From the NCBI GenBank assembly GCA_937929935.1, contig CALFUL010000003.1, forward strand, positions 124,001-188,000: a DNA stretch of 64,000 bases, read 5' to 3'. This DNA is from an uncultured Flavobacteriaceae bacterium. GTDB taxonomy: Bacteria > Bacteroidota > Bacteroidia > Flavobacteriales > Flavobacteriaceae. Made by a program: the position numbers and the translations under genes. Shown piece after piece: positions 9,224 to 18,706 of this stretch. A model generated the notes under the pieces. The model had not been told where the DNA came from, searched no databases, and saw only the letters and a list, made by a program, of their open reading frames with translations. Every line of letters starts with the position of its first letter. The first letter of the stretch is position 1.

Positions 9224-9306
9224 GATAGCAGTTAGTTTTAAGTTAGTTTGAAAAAGGGGCTTTTGATTTAATTCGAAAGTTCCTTTTTTTTTACCTTTAT
9301 TATAAT

Positions 9307-12300
9307 ATGAAAAGTATATACATCGTCGCTATTATAATTTTATTAATCTCGTGTACAGAACAAAATAAAAAACAGTTTAGCTTAATTTCTTCTATGGATA
9401 CGGGCATCGCATTTTCAAATGATATTGTTGAAACTGACAGCCTAAACTATTTTAACTACCCATACATGTATATGGGTGGCGGGGTTTCAGCGGGAGACAT
9501 CAATAATGACGGACTCATCGATTTGTTTTTTACTTCCAACATGAAGTCCAATTCCCTTTATTTAAATAAGGGAAATTTCAAATTTGAAGATATCACGGCT
9601 ACTGCCCAAGTTGGTGGAGATGATAGATGGTTTACGGGCACTACCATGGTTGATATTAACAATGACGGGTATCTTGATATCTACGCAAGCGTATCAGGTA
9701 AGACCGAAAACCGAAAAAACCAATTGTATATTAATAATGGAGATGAAACTTTTACTGAAAAAGGAAGTACCTATGGTATAGATGACAATGGCCATACCAC
9801 CCAGAGTACTTTTTTTGATTATGACAATGATGGCGATTTAGATTTGTATTTGGCAAACTACCCTCCCACCCCTTTTAAAAGTCCGGTGGAACTCTATCAA
9901 AATAAGTCAAAAAATCCCAAGTTAAAAGAGTCAGATGTACTCTATAGAAATAATGGAAATGGAACATTTACCAATGTGACCATCGCATCAGGTATTTTGA
10001 ATTTCGGACTTTCATTGAGTGCTACAGCAGGCGATTTTAACAATGATGGATGGAAAGATATCTATGTCTCAAACGATTTTGATTCGGCGGACTACCTCTA
10101 TATTAATAAGCAAGATGGTACTTTTGAAGAAATAGCTAAGAATGCTTTAAATCATACGTCACAATATGGTATGGGAGTTGATATTGCTGATTACAACAAT
10201 GACAACCTTCTCGATATTGCCCAGGTAGATATGACGCCTGAAGATAATAGAAGATCAAAAGCAAACATGGCAAGCATGAACCCTTTAGGGTTTACTAAAA
10301 TGGTTGATGCCGGGTTGAACTATCAATACATGCAGAATAGCCTTCAGTTAAACAGAGGCACCGATAGTATTGGAAATCCTATTTTTAGCGAAGTATCTCG
10401 AATAGCTGGAATATCTACTACCGACTGGAGTTGGTCTATCTTATTTGCTGATCTAGACAATGATGGTTGGAAAGACCTTACCATATCAAACGGTACAAGA
10501 AGAGACATTAATAATCGTGACTACTTTTTACAACTCAAATCAAGAAATCACTTTGGCGGGGTTAAACTTTCTGCTGAAGAAATTGAGCAAATTCCATCAG
10601 AGAAAGTTTCCAACTATATTTATAAGAACACCCAGAATCATACCTTTAAAAATATGGTTTCCGAATGGGGTTGGGAAGAAAAAACCTTTTCCAATGGTGC
10701 CACCTACGCCGATTTAGATAATGATGGAGATTTAGATGTTGTACTTAATAACATCGACCAGAAAGCTTCTGTGTATCGCAATAATAATAAAGCAGATAAT
10801 AATTTCCTTCAAGTGACCTTGGTCGGGCCTGAGTCGAATACCAAAGGTATAGGCACCAAAGTATACCTTAGCACAGAAGAAGGCGAGCAACTGAATGAAT
10901 TAACCATGACCAGAGGGTTCCAATCCTCAGTATCGCCACGATTGCATTTTGGTCTTGGAAAAAATGATTCAATTGCCAGAGTAAAGGTGGTTTGGCCCAA
11001 TGGCAGCGTTTCAAAACTTGATGCTGTTAAAGTCAATCAAAATCTGACTGTAGAATTCGTCTCTGCCAAAAAAATGAACTCCTTAGAATCGGAGAATGCA
11101 CCTTTATTTGAAACCGTAAATTTAGATAGTATCGGTCTTCAATATCGCCATAAAGAAAACAACTATTACGATTATGCTTTAGAGCCTTTGTTGCCGCACC
11201 AAACTTCAATGTTAGGTCCGGGCGTGGCTGTTGCAGATGTCAACGGAGACGGTTTAGACGATTTTTATGTGGGGGGAGCATCCCAGCAAGCAGGCACTTT
11301 GTTTATTCAAAATACATCGGGGAAATTTCAAAAAACGAATACCGCCATTTGGGAAGCTGATAAATCCAAAGAAGATATGAGTGCCTTATTTTTTGATGCG
11401 GACAATGACGGAGATCAAGATTTATATATGGTTAGCGGTGGTAATGAAAAAACCAATGATAGTACAAGGTTTCAAGACCGCCTTTATACAAACAATGGAA
11501 AGGGAGATTTTGTAAAAAGTGAAAACAGCCTACCAGAAATTAACACCAGCGGATCTAGGGTAATAGCAGGAGATTATGACAATGACGGCGACCTTGATTT
11601 ATTCGTTGGCGGAAGACTTGTAGCTGGTCAATATCCTTGGCCTACCAAGAGTTATCTATTACACAATGAAAATGGCGTTTTTAAAGATGTTACCTCTCAA
11701 ATTGCGCCTGACTTTGAGCAGCTCGGAATGATAACAGATGCTAGTTGGAGCGATTTTAACGGCGATGGCACCCTGGATCTTGTCATTGTAGGCGAATGGA
11801 CACCGATTCTTTTTTACAGTAATACAGACGGAAAATTTAAAAATGTAACGACCGATACTGGTTTAGAAAACACCAATGGTTGGTGGTCTAGCCTTATACA
11901 AGATGATTTTGACGGCGATGGCGACATCGACTATGTAGCGGGTAATCTTGGCCTCAACTATAAATATCAAGCTACTGCTGAAGAGCCTTTTGAAGTGTAT
12001 GCCGATGATTTTGATAACAACAAACGTAAAGATATCGTCTTAAGCTATTACAACTTCGGAAAGTTATTTCCAGTAAGAGGGAAGTCGTGCTCATCACAAC
12101 AGATGCCATCGCTAAAAACAAAATTTGAAAATTATGGCTCTTTCGCTGAAGCGGATGTTTCCCAGGTGTATGGGAAAGAAGCATTAGAAAATGCCGAAAT
12201 ACACTACAAGGCCTACACCTTTGCGAGCAGTTATCTTCAAAATTTAGGCGGTGGAAAATTCAAACGTATTGAACTTCCTAATGAGGCACAATTCTCATCT

Positions 12301-12582
12301 GTAAATAAAATTATCAGTGATGATATTGATAAAGACGGTCATAAAGACCTTTTACTTGCCGGAAACTTATATTCCTCAGAAATTGAAACCCCAAGAAATG
12401 ATTCCAGTATTGGCACATTTTTAAAAGGCGATGGCACAGGTAATTTTAAGGCTATAGCCAGTCAGGATAGTGGTTTATTTATAAAAGGAGATGTGAAAGA
12501 CGCAGCGTCCATCCGAATAAATAATACTGAATTCATAATAGCCGTGAAAAATAACGACTATATGCAATTGATAAAACGGTAA
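9307..12582 (+). CDS. ASPIC/UnbV-type FG-GAP (VCBS) repeat lipoprotein
   Basis: This 1091-residue secreted lipoprotein has its lipobox in LLISCTEQ. Many calcium-binding FG-GAP/VCBS repeats occur along the chain: DINNDGLIDLFF, DFNNDGWKDIYV, DLDNDGDLDVVL, DVNGDGLDDFYVG, DYDNDGDLDLFVG and DFNGDGTLDLVIV. Together they form two beta-propeller blocks. Between them lies an ASPIC/UnbV segment (TMTRGFQSSVSPRLHFGLG, VWPNGSVSKLD, about residues 500-590). Such proteins are often found beside SusCD pairs in marine Flavobacteriia, probably as cell-surface binding or adhesion partners. No enzymatic residue is recognised. It follows susD by 84 bases in the same operon. Confidence 0.9.
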   Translation: MKSIYIVAIIILLISCTEQNKKQFSLISSMDTGIAFSNDIVETDSLNYFNYPYMYMGGGVSAGDINNDGLIDLFFTSNMKSNSLYLNKGNFKFEDITATAQVGGDDRWFTGTTMVDINNDGYLDIYASVSGKTENRKNQLYINNGDETFTEKGSTYGIDDNGHTTQSTFFDYDNDGDLDLYLANYPPTPFKSPVELYQNKSKNPKLKESDVLYRNNGNGTFTNVTIASGILNFGLSLSATAGDFNNDGWKDIYVSNDFDSADYLYINKQDGTFEEIAKNALNHTSQYGMGVDIADYNNDNLLDIAQVDMTPEDNRRSKANMASMNPLGFTKMVDAGLNYQYMQNSLQLNRGTDSIGNPIFSEVSRIAGISTTDWSWSILFADLDNDGWKDLTISNGTRRDINNRDYFLQLKSRNHFGGVKLSAEEIEQIPSEKVSNYIYKNTQNHTFKNMVSEWGWEEKTFSNGATYADLDNDGDLDVVLNNIDQKASVYRNNNKADNNFLQVTLVGPESNTKGIGTKVYLSTEEGEQLNELTMTRGFQSSVSPRLHFGLGKNDSIARVKVVWPNGSVSKLDAVKVNQNLTVEFVSAKKMNSLESENAPLFETVNLDSIGLQYRHKENNYYDYALEPLLPHQTSMLGPGVAVADVNGDGLDDFYVGGASQQAGTLFIQNTSGKFQKTNTAIWEADKSKEDMSALFFDADNDGDQDLYMVSGGNEKTNDSTRFQDRLYTNNGKGDFVKSENSLPEINTSGSRVIAGDYDNDGDLDLFVGGRLVAGQYPWPTKSYLLHNENGVFKDVTSQIAPDFEQLGMITDASWSDFNGDGTLDLVIVGEWTPILFYSNTDGKFKNVTTDTGLENTNGWWSSLIQDDFDGDGDIDYVAGNLGLNYKYQATAEEPFEVYADDFDNNKRKDIVLSYYNFGKLFPVRGKSCSSQQMPSLKTKFENYGSFAEADVSQVYGKEALENAEIHYKAYTFASSYLQNLGGGKFKRIELPNEAQFSSVNKIISDDIDKDGHKDLLLAGNLYSSEIETPRNDSSIGTFLKGDGTGNFKAIASQDSGLFIKGDVKDAASIRINNTEFIIAVKNNDYMQLIKR

Positions 12583-12662
12583 TCTCCATATTACACGCGC
12601 ATAAGGATGGCTTATGCCATCGAAAATACCAACGAATCAAAATAACAATAAGAACCCTGTTT

Positions 12663-15470
12663 ATGAAACTATCTAACGGACTTCAATACTGCTTTATTTC
12701 TGTACTTACTTTATTCTTGCTAACCGCTTGCAATAATGGAATTCCGGAAAATTGGCAATGGGAAACCCTTAATACAACAGACCAACCAACAGCTCGCCAC
12801 GAAGCCGGATTTGTAGCGTATAAATCAAAACTGTATTTGATGGGTGGCCGCCGTATCAATCCGACTTCTGAATTTGATGTTACCACAAATACTTGGGTTG
12901 AAAAAGCGCCAACACCTATAGAATTGCATCATTTTCAGCCGGTTTTATATGAGGATGCTATTTATATCATTGGAGCGATGACCGGGAAATGGCCGAATGA
13001 AACACCAGTAGAAAAAGTAATCATCTATTATCCGGAACGTGATGAGTATGTGTATAGCCATCCCATTCCTGAGCATAGACGCAGAGGCGGAGCCGGCACC
13101 GTGGTTTACAATGATAAAATATATTTGGTCGGCGGCATTACAAAGGGCCATATGAATGGCTATAAACCTTGGTTTGATGAATACGACCCTGCTACGGGCG
13201 AATGGAAAGTTTTGGAAGATGCGCCTAGTGCACGAGATCATTTTCAAGCAGTGGCAAACCAAGACAAACTTTATGCTTTTGCAGGCCGCACCACCTCAAA
13301 GAAGACCGAACAAGATATGGCTTTAACTATTGGTCATGGCAACGTCTATAATTTCTCCACACAAAAATGGGAAACCGTTACCAATAATTTGGCGATTCCG
13401 ACCGAGCGTGCCGGAAATTTTGCCTTTGCATGGAACAACGCCATCGTTGTTGGCGGGGGCGAAAGTATTGCGCAGGTAAAAGCCCATAGTGAAGTTGAGG
13501 CGTATGACACCGAAACAAAGCAATGGAGTAAATGGCCCGCGCTCAATGAAGGAAGACATGGTTCTGGATTTGCAGTGATAGGCAATTACGTGTACACGGC
13601 ATCAGGATGCGGAAACCGAGGTGGTGAACCTGAACTAACCACTATTGAGCGTTTAGAGTTGCCCAAAGGCACACCTGAACCACTCGCCCAAGCTGTGGAC
13701 AAAAGCCCTGTAGTTTCACAATGGCATACGGTAACACTTTCTTTCGACGGTCCTGAAACATCGGAAACGGCAACTGAAAATCCGTTTTTAGATTATAGGC
13801 TAAATGTTGAATTTCAGCATGAAGAAACAAAGCAGACCATTCGTGGTTTTTATGCCGCCGATGGCAACAGTGCTGAAAGTAGTGCGACCTCGGGGGCGAC
13901 CTGGCAAGTGCGATTTACACCCGATAAGGTAGGCAAATGGACATATTCAGCTGTAATGCAAAAGGGCGATAGTATCGCATTGCATAAGGATCTAAGCAAA
14001 GGCGAAACTGTTTCTATTACCAATGCTAAGGGTAATTTTGTAGTAGTGCCTTCGGATAAAGAAATGAGCGATTTTAGAGCTAAAGGAAGGCTTGAAGCCT
14101 CCAAAGGTTATTTTAAATTTCGTGATAGTGACACCTATTGGCTTAAGGCAGGAACCAATAGTCCTGAAAATCTTTTGGGCTATGTTGATTTTGACGATAC
14201 TTATAGAATATTGGCGGAAGCAAGGGATGGCGAAGCTGCCGCACCCGACTCCATACATCGTTTTGGGCCACATTTAAAAGATTGGAAAACTGGAGATACC
14301 ACATGGAAAAACGGAAAAGGAAAATCGCTTGTAGGCGCTATTAACTATTTGGCATCCAAAGGAATGAATTCTGCCTATTTTTTAACCCTAAATATTTTAG
14401 GAGATGGAAAAGATGTCTGGCCTTATGTTTCTCCGGATGAGTTTACCCGTTTTGATGTCAGCAAGCTAGACCAATGGGAAGTCTTATTCCAGCACATGCA
14501 GGCAAAGGGAATTTTACTGCACGTGGTACTACAGGAAACGGAAAATGAAACCATGTTAGATAATGGAGAGACTGGCCCGTTGCGTCAATTGTATTTTCAA
14601 GAACTTATCGCCCGCTTCGGGCATCATCTCGGGTTAGTATGGAATTTGGGAGAGGAAAATGGCCCTGCCCCGTGGGTACCTGTTGGTCAAAATGATGCCC
14701 AACGAAAAGCCATGGCAAAATTTATTAAAGAAAATGACCCGTATCAACATCCCGTGTTGTTACACACACATTCTGAAGACCCCTTACGGTCGGATATTCT
14801 CGATGATATTGTCGGTTTCGAATATGTAGATGGATTATCATTACAACAGGCCGAACGTGAGCATACTCCAGCTATAATCGCAGAATGGCGAACCAAAGCG
14901 AGTAATACAAATCACGATTGGGTCATTACCATGGATGAAATTGGAAAATGGCATACAGGAGCCCGAACCGATGCACAAGACCCAAACCATGATAGTTTAC
15001 GACAGCATGTACTTTGGGGAAGTCTACTATCAGGAGGTGCCGGTGTTGAGTGGTATTTTGGTGCAAAACAACCGCAGAACGATTTAACTTCGGAAGATTG
15101 GCGTCAGCGCAATCGTCTTTGGGAAATTACGAATCATGCAAAGGAGTTTTTCAATGCGCATATCCCCTATTGGGAAATGCAACCCAATCATCAACTCATC
15201 AACTCAAAAGAAGCCTTTTGCTTGCAAAAAGCCAATGAAATTTATGCCGTATATGTACCCAATTCAAAACGCCACACCATCAACTTAAAAAATGCCAAGG
15301 GTTCATATAGTGTTCAATGGTATAATCCATTAGAGGGTGGCCCATTAGCGTCAGGATCCAGTGAAATAATAGCGGGTGGAGGCATTCGAAATTTAGGAAA
15401 TCCACCTAAAAACAAAAACACAGTGCCCAATCAAGATTGGGTATGTCTGATACAAGTAGTTAGTGAATAA
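12663..15470 (+). CDS. Kelch propeller - DUF5060 - glycosidase-like fusion lipoprotein
   Basis: This 935-residue lipoprotein (LLTACNNG) has a composite layout. Residues about 30-345 carry Kelch repeats of the YLMGGR, YLVGGI, YAFAGR, VVGGGES type. Residues about 350-470 match a DUF5060 beta domain (VTLSFDGPE, TWQVRFTPDKVGKWTYS). Residues about 480-830 look like a TIM-barrel glycosidase of the DUF4038/apiosidase-like kind, with LVWNLGEENG holding a candidate catalytic Glu and IIAEWR a second one. A small C-terminal beta domain (VQWYNPLEGG) follows. It is likely anchored at the cell surface and acts on the locus glycan. Catalytic residues and substrate are inferred, not proven. Confidence 0.8.
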   Translation: MKLSNGLQYCFISVLTLFLLTACNNGIPENWQWETLNTTDQPTARHEAGFVAYKSKLYLMGGRRINPTSEFDVTTNTWVEKAPTPIELHHFQPVLYEDAIYIIGAMTGKWPNETPVEKVIIYYPERDEYVYSHPIPEHRRRGGAGTVVYNDKIYLVGGITKGHMNGYKPWFDEYDPATGEWKVLEDAPSARDHFQAVANQDKLYAFAGRTTSKKTEQDMALTIGHGNVYNFSTQKWETVTNNLAIPTERAGNFAFAWNNAIVVGGGESIAQVKAHSEVEAYDTETKQWSKWPALNEGRHGSGFAVIGNYVYTASGCGNRGGEPELTTIERLELPKGTPEPLAQAVDKSPVVSQWHTVTLSFDGPETSETATENPFLDYRLNVEFQHEETKQTIRGFYAADGNSAESSATSGATWQVRFTPDKVGKWTYSAVMQKGDSIALHKDLSKGETVSITNAKGNFVVVPSDKEMSDFRAKGRLEASKGYFKFRDSDTYWLKAGTNSPENLLGYVDFDDTYRILAEARDGEAAAPDSIHRFGPHLKDWKTGDTTWKNGKGKSLVGAINYLASKGMNSAYFLTLNILGDGKDVWPYVSPDEFTRFDVSKLDQWEVLFQHMQAKGILLHVVLQETENETMLDNGETGPLRQLYFQELIARFGHHLGLVWNLGEENGPAPWVPVGQNDAQRKAMAKFIKENDPYQHPVLLHTHSEDPLRSDILDDIVGFEYVDGLSLQQAEREHTPAIIAEWRTKASNTNHDWVITMDEIGKWHTGARTDAQDPNHDSLRQHVLWGSLLSGGAGVEWYFGAKQPQNDLTSEDWRQRNRLWEITNHAKEFFNAHIPYWEMQPNHQLINSKEAFCLQKANEIYAVYVPNSKRHTINLKNAKGSYSVQWYNPLEGGPLASGSSEIIAGGGIRNLGNPPKNKNTVPNQDWVCLIQVVSE

Positions 15471-15475
15471 TTCTT

Positions 15476-15898
15476 TTAGTCGAATTCGTCTAGTGCCTCT
15501 AAAACGACAACTTCGTCCATTTCGGCATCCATTGTGCCAGCTACGGCAATACCCCCAATTATCTCATTCTCATGCGTGATAGGATACCCTCCTTTTAAGG
15601 GTATATAAGGTTGTGATGTACTATTGTTTAATATCAGCATAGGCGAACGGCCACTTAAAATAACATCTTCTATACTTTTGGTTGGTCTTTGAAACGCAAC
15701 TGCTGTAGCCGCTTTACCGTTAGCGATATTGGTAGCGGCCTGCATGGTGCCGTCTAATCGCTCTACTAAAATTAAATGCCCTCCACTATCAACAATAGCA
15801 ATGGCTCCGGGCACCTTATGTTTGGTGGCTGAAGCCACTGCGGCTTTCATTAATTTTTTCGCCTCTGCGTAGCTTATAGAACTTTGAGTTTTGGGCAT
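15476..15898 (-). CDS. GlcG/HbpS family (DUF336) protein
   Basis: This 140-residue cytoplasmic protein has the family pattern: helix AKKLMKAAVASA, strand PGAIAIVDSGGHLI, then GKAATAVAF, and near the end GGYPITHENEIIGGIAVAG. Family members are linked to glycolate, diol or aldehyde catabolism and to haem binding, but the biochemical role is unsettled. It is the last gene of the minus-strand operon headed by the GntR regulator and meets the Kelch fusion gene tail to tail with a 5-base gap. No signal peptide is present. Confidence 0.85.
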   Translation of the reverse strand: MPKTQSSISYAEAKKLMKAAVASATKHKVPGAIAIVDSGGHLILVERLDGTMQAATNIANGKAATAVAFQRPTKSIEDVILSGRSPMLILNNSTSQPYIPLKGGYPITHENEIIGGIAVAGTMDAEMDEVVVLEALDEFD

Positions 15899-15908
15899 CT
15901 ATTTTTTA

Positions 15909-16868
15909 TTAGAGTCTATAGATTTCTTTACGGACTAGTTTCATCAAATCCATATGCTTTTCTTCATGCATGAGTCTTCTGTACTTATCGCGATCTAAAT
16001 TTTCTACGATGTTCCAGATAGCCTTGTTCATTTCAGCATGCTCTGTAAAGAAATCTACCATATCAAAAATACGGGGCGAAGCATCTGCGGTAAAGTATTT
16101 ATCATACCCAAATTCCTTAGCGTAAAAAAAGAATTCAACAGTATGCAAGAAGTTTCTAGACCCACCTATTAAATCCCAATCAAACTGCCAATCATTGTCA
16201 TTGGTATGCAAATAATAATCTACATTCGATTGCTCACACATCGCCAGCACCTCAGCAGGATTTTCTTTCGCCAAAAGAGAATGACCAAAATCAATGGTAA
16301 TACCTGTAGCAGCATTTTGAACTTCCTTTAAAAATACAATAGTCTTTGCACAGCTGTCTAAAAAGCAATTCACTCTAGTTTCATTGATTTTGTACTCAAC
16401 AAAAAGTGGCATTTCTGGTTTATAATCCGCTGCTTCGGCAAAAGCATCGATCATGTACTTCCATCCTTTTTGATAATCTACCTGAAACAGGTTGTCATAT
16501 CCATCAGATAAAGGGCAACAAGTAACCAACGGCGCGCCAACTGCAATGGCATAATCTTTGGCATCTTTTATTAATTGTACGGCACTTTTTCTCAAATCTG
16601 CATCGGGTCTAGATAAAGCCCCAGGCACCCATTTGGTTTCCTTTTTTATATTGGCGTTTACTGCGGCAAAATTAAGTCCCATCTCATGCATCAGTGCTTT
16701 GGTAGCAGCAGCTTTTTCCGTTTCATACGGAAAAACAATTTCTACACCTGTGACACCATCTATCTTTTTTACCGTTTCAAGCCGTTCTCTAAGTCCGGTA
16801 GGTTTTTGGTATTCAGAAAATCTATCTTGCGTTTTACTTAAAAACGCGGTAATAATACTTTGCTTCAT
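15909..16868 (-). CDS. Sugar isomerase/epimerase-like TIM-barrel protein
   Basis: This 319-residue protein is of the xylose-isomerase-like TIM-barrel (AP-endonuclease 2) superfamily. Strand ends carry putative metal ligands: FVEYKINE (Glu), TIDFGHS (Asp and His), YYLHTNDND (His and Asp). These are the positions of metal-binding residues in sugar epimerases such as tagatose-3-epimerase. It probably isomerises or epimerises a free sugar or sugar acid delivered by the neighbouring MFS transporter. It lies between the lyxose-isomerase-like gene and the GlcG gene with gaps of 10-21 bases. The precise substrate is unknown. Confidence 0.8.
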   Translation of the reverse strand: MKQSIITAFLSKTQDRFSEYQKPTGLRERLETVKKIDGVTGVEIVFPYETEKAAATKALMHEMGLNFAAVNANIKKETKWVPGALSRPDADLRKSAVQLIKDAKDYAIAVGAPLVTCCPLSDGYDNLFQVDYQKGWKYMIDAFAEAADYKPEMPLFVEYKINETRVNCFLDSCAKTIVFLKEVQNAATGITIDFGHSLLAKENPAEVLAMCEQSNVDYYLHTNDNDWQFDWDLIGGSRNFLHTVEFFFYAKEFGYDKYFTADASPRIFDMVDFFTEHAEMNKAIWNIVENLDRDKYRRLMHEEKHMDLMKLVRKEIYRL

Positions 16869-16889
16869 TTACTAAATTTTAGCTATAAT

Positions 16890-17432
16890 TTATTTTTCGA
16901 TTACCGTATCTCTAACAATATTAGGATCGGTAAATTGGTCATTTAAATCTGTTACAGTGGTTGAAAAAGAGTACATAACTGCTCCTTTCGCCCCAGCTTG
17001 AAACCAATGTTTTGTTCCTGCCGGAAGTTCTAATTGATCACCGGGTTTCATATCTACCTCATGCCGCATGGTATAAAAATCTTCCTTACCGTCTACAATA
17101 AAGCCTTTTTTCATATTGTCTTCTCCAGGGATATAGAAATAGAGATCTCCGCCCAATGCCCGAATGACTTCCTCTTTTCCGGGGTCGTCGCCCACTGTGG
17201 GGTGCCAATGCTCGGGTTCTGTTTGAAAAGGCAACAGCACCAATATTTTTCCGGCGATTCGACCGGTTTGAAATAGGGTCAATATTTGAATACCCTCTTT
17301 CTTTATTTCGTTTAAACCAAAATCAGCCGCTGTCATTTTCAGCTTGTCTGCTTCGGTAAGTAAAAGACCTGCCTTTTCAATCATTGCAATTGATTTTTGA
17401 CAAACCTCTTTAAAATCTTTCTTTGTTATCAT
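16890..17432 (-). CDS. D-lyxose ketol-isomerase-like cupin
   Basis: This 180-residue cupin carries the metal site of D-lyxose isomerases: His75 and His77 in EHWHP, Glu88 eleven residues later, and His142 in AGTKHWF. Members interconvert D-lyxose and D-xylulose, and often D-mannose and D-fructose. Length and spacing of ligands match the family. It sits between the MFS transporter (5-base gap) and the TIM-barrel epimerase, so it probably works early in cytoplasmic breakdown of the imported sugar. Other aldose-ketose pairs are possible. Confidence 0.85.
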   Translation of the reverse strand: MITKKDFKEVCQKSIAMIEKAGLLLTEADKLKMTAADFGLNEIKKEGIQILTLFQTGRIAGKILVLLPFQTEPEHWHPTVGDDPGKEEVIRALGGDLYFYIPGEDNMKKGFIVDGKEDFYTMRHEVDMKPGDQLELPAGTKHWFQAGAKGAVMYSFSTTVTDLNDQFTDPNIVRDTVIEK

Positions 17433-17437
17433 TCCAA

Positions 17438-18706
17438 TTATTTACTTAAATCTAAAACCTCATCGGCCCGTATGTTCATCCAAAAGAAAATGGCAAGCAC
17501 ATTCAAGATAGCCGCAAGCACAAAGAATGGGGTTACCGAACCTGTGAATTCAATCATGTATGGAAATGCCAAAGCCGTTAAGAAAGAGCCTAGATTTCCG
17601 GCCATATTCATAGTACCACTTACTGTACCAGAATTTTCTTTTCCGATATCGACACAGGTTGACCATGACGGACTCAAAGTCATATCAGCACCAAAAACGG
17701 CAATCGAAATAAATAGGATCGCCCCATTAACCTCGTTCATAAAAATGCTCATAATGATACCAAAAGCTGCTAGGGCAAATCCTATAATCGCAGGCAACTT
17801 TCTTGATAAGGCCCATTTTCCTTTTTTATAAGTGCTATCCACAAGCCATCCAGAAAACCAATTCCCCAATGCACCGCATAACAAGGGTGCAGATGCATAT
17901 AAACCTGCTTCCATAGAATCTAGATGATACGTACTTTTAATATGTGGAAAAAGCCATGTTAGGCAAAAGAAAAAAGTGAAATTACTGGAAAAATACTGCC
18001 CCATTAACAGCAGCATATTCTTCGACTTGAACATTTTTAATAATGACGTTTCACTTTTGGTTTCAGCTTTTTCTTTCTCTGTGTGTTCTTGAATGTATTT
18101 AATTTCTTCTTCAGAAATATACTTATGATCCTCCGGATTATCACGAAACCATAAATACCAACAAACCGCCCATACAACACCAAAAACACCCAATATCACA
18201 AAACTGATTTTCCAACCTACCAAATCAATAAGCCATGCGACAACAGGCAGTGCTATGGCAGCACCAATACGGCCACCAGAAAAATTAATACCATTGACAA
18301 TGCCACGTTCGCTGATAGGAATCCATTTATAAATTGCCCTTGCCATACTTGGGAAAGCACCAGCTTCGCCAGCTCCAAATAAAAAGCGTATTATAAGTAT
18401 GGAAATCAAATTGAAGGCTGCACCAGTTATTGCTGTGAAAAAAGACCATAAACTTACGATTAGGACAAGTGTTTTACGAGGCCCATGCTTATCAACAAAA
18501 ATTCCAGAAGGAGTTTGAAACAAAGCATAACCTAATGCAAAAATGGCTAAAACCCAACCCATTTCAGTATCAGAAAGAGAAAGTGATTCTGAAACTGGAT
18601 CTTTGGCAACTGAAATCAAAACACGATCAAAAAGTACGATTAATGCGAGCAAAAAAGTTGCTCCCACCATTTGATGACGAACTGGGAATAATTTTTTATG
18701 ACCCAT
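17438..18706 (-). CDS. MFS transporter, anion:cation symporter (hexuronate-like) type
   Basis: This 422-residue protein has 12 predicted membrane helices. The N-terminal half carries MGWVLAIFALGYALFQTPSG and FVDKHGPRKTL, the motif A region typical of the ACS family that transports hexuronates, glucarate and galactonate. FLFGAGEAGAFPSMARAIYK is a second family hallmark. It should import a sugar acid or sugar across the inner membrane after periplasmic release. Its 3' neighbours encode two isomerases. Its 5' end overlaps the GntR regulator gene by 11 bases, which indicates translational coupling. Confidence 0.92.
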   Translation of the reverse strand: MGHKKLFPVRHQMVGATFLLALIVLFDRVLISVAKDPVSESLSLSDTEMGWVLAIFALGYALFQTPSGIFVDKHGPRKTLVLIVSLWSFFTAITGAAFNLISILIIRFLFGAGEAGAFPSMARAIYKWIPISERGIVNGINFSGGRIGAAIALPVVAWLIDLVGWKISFVILGVFGVVWAVCWYLWFRDNPEDHKYISEEEIKYIQEHTEKEKAETKSETSLLKMFKSKNMLLLMGQYFSSNFTFFFCLTWLFPHIKSTYHLDSMEAGLYASAPLLCGALGNWFSGWLVDSTYKKGKWALSRKLPAIIGFALAAFGIIMSIFMNEVNGAILFISIAVFGADMTLSPSWSTCVDIGKENSGTVSGTMNMAGNLGSFLTALAFPYMIEFTGSVTPFFVLAAILNVLAIFFWMNIRADEVLDLSK

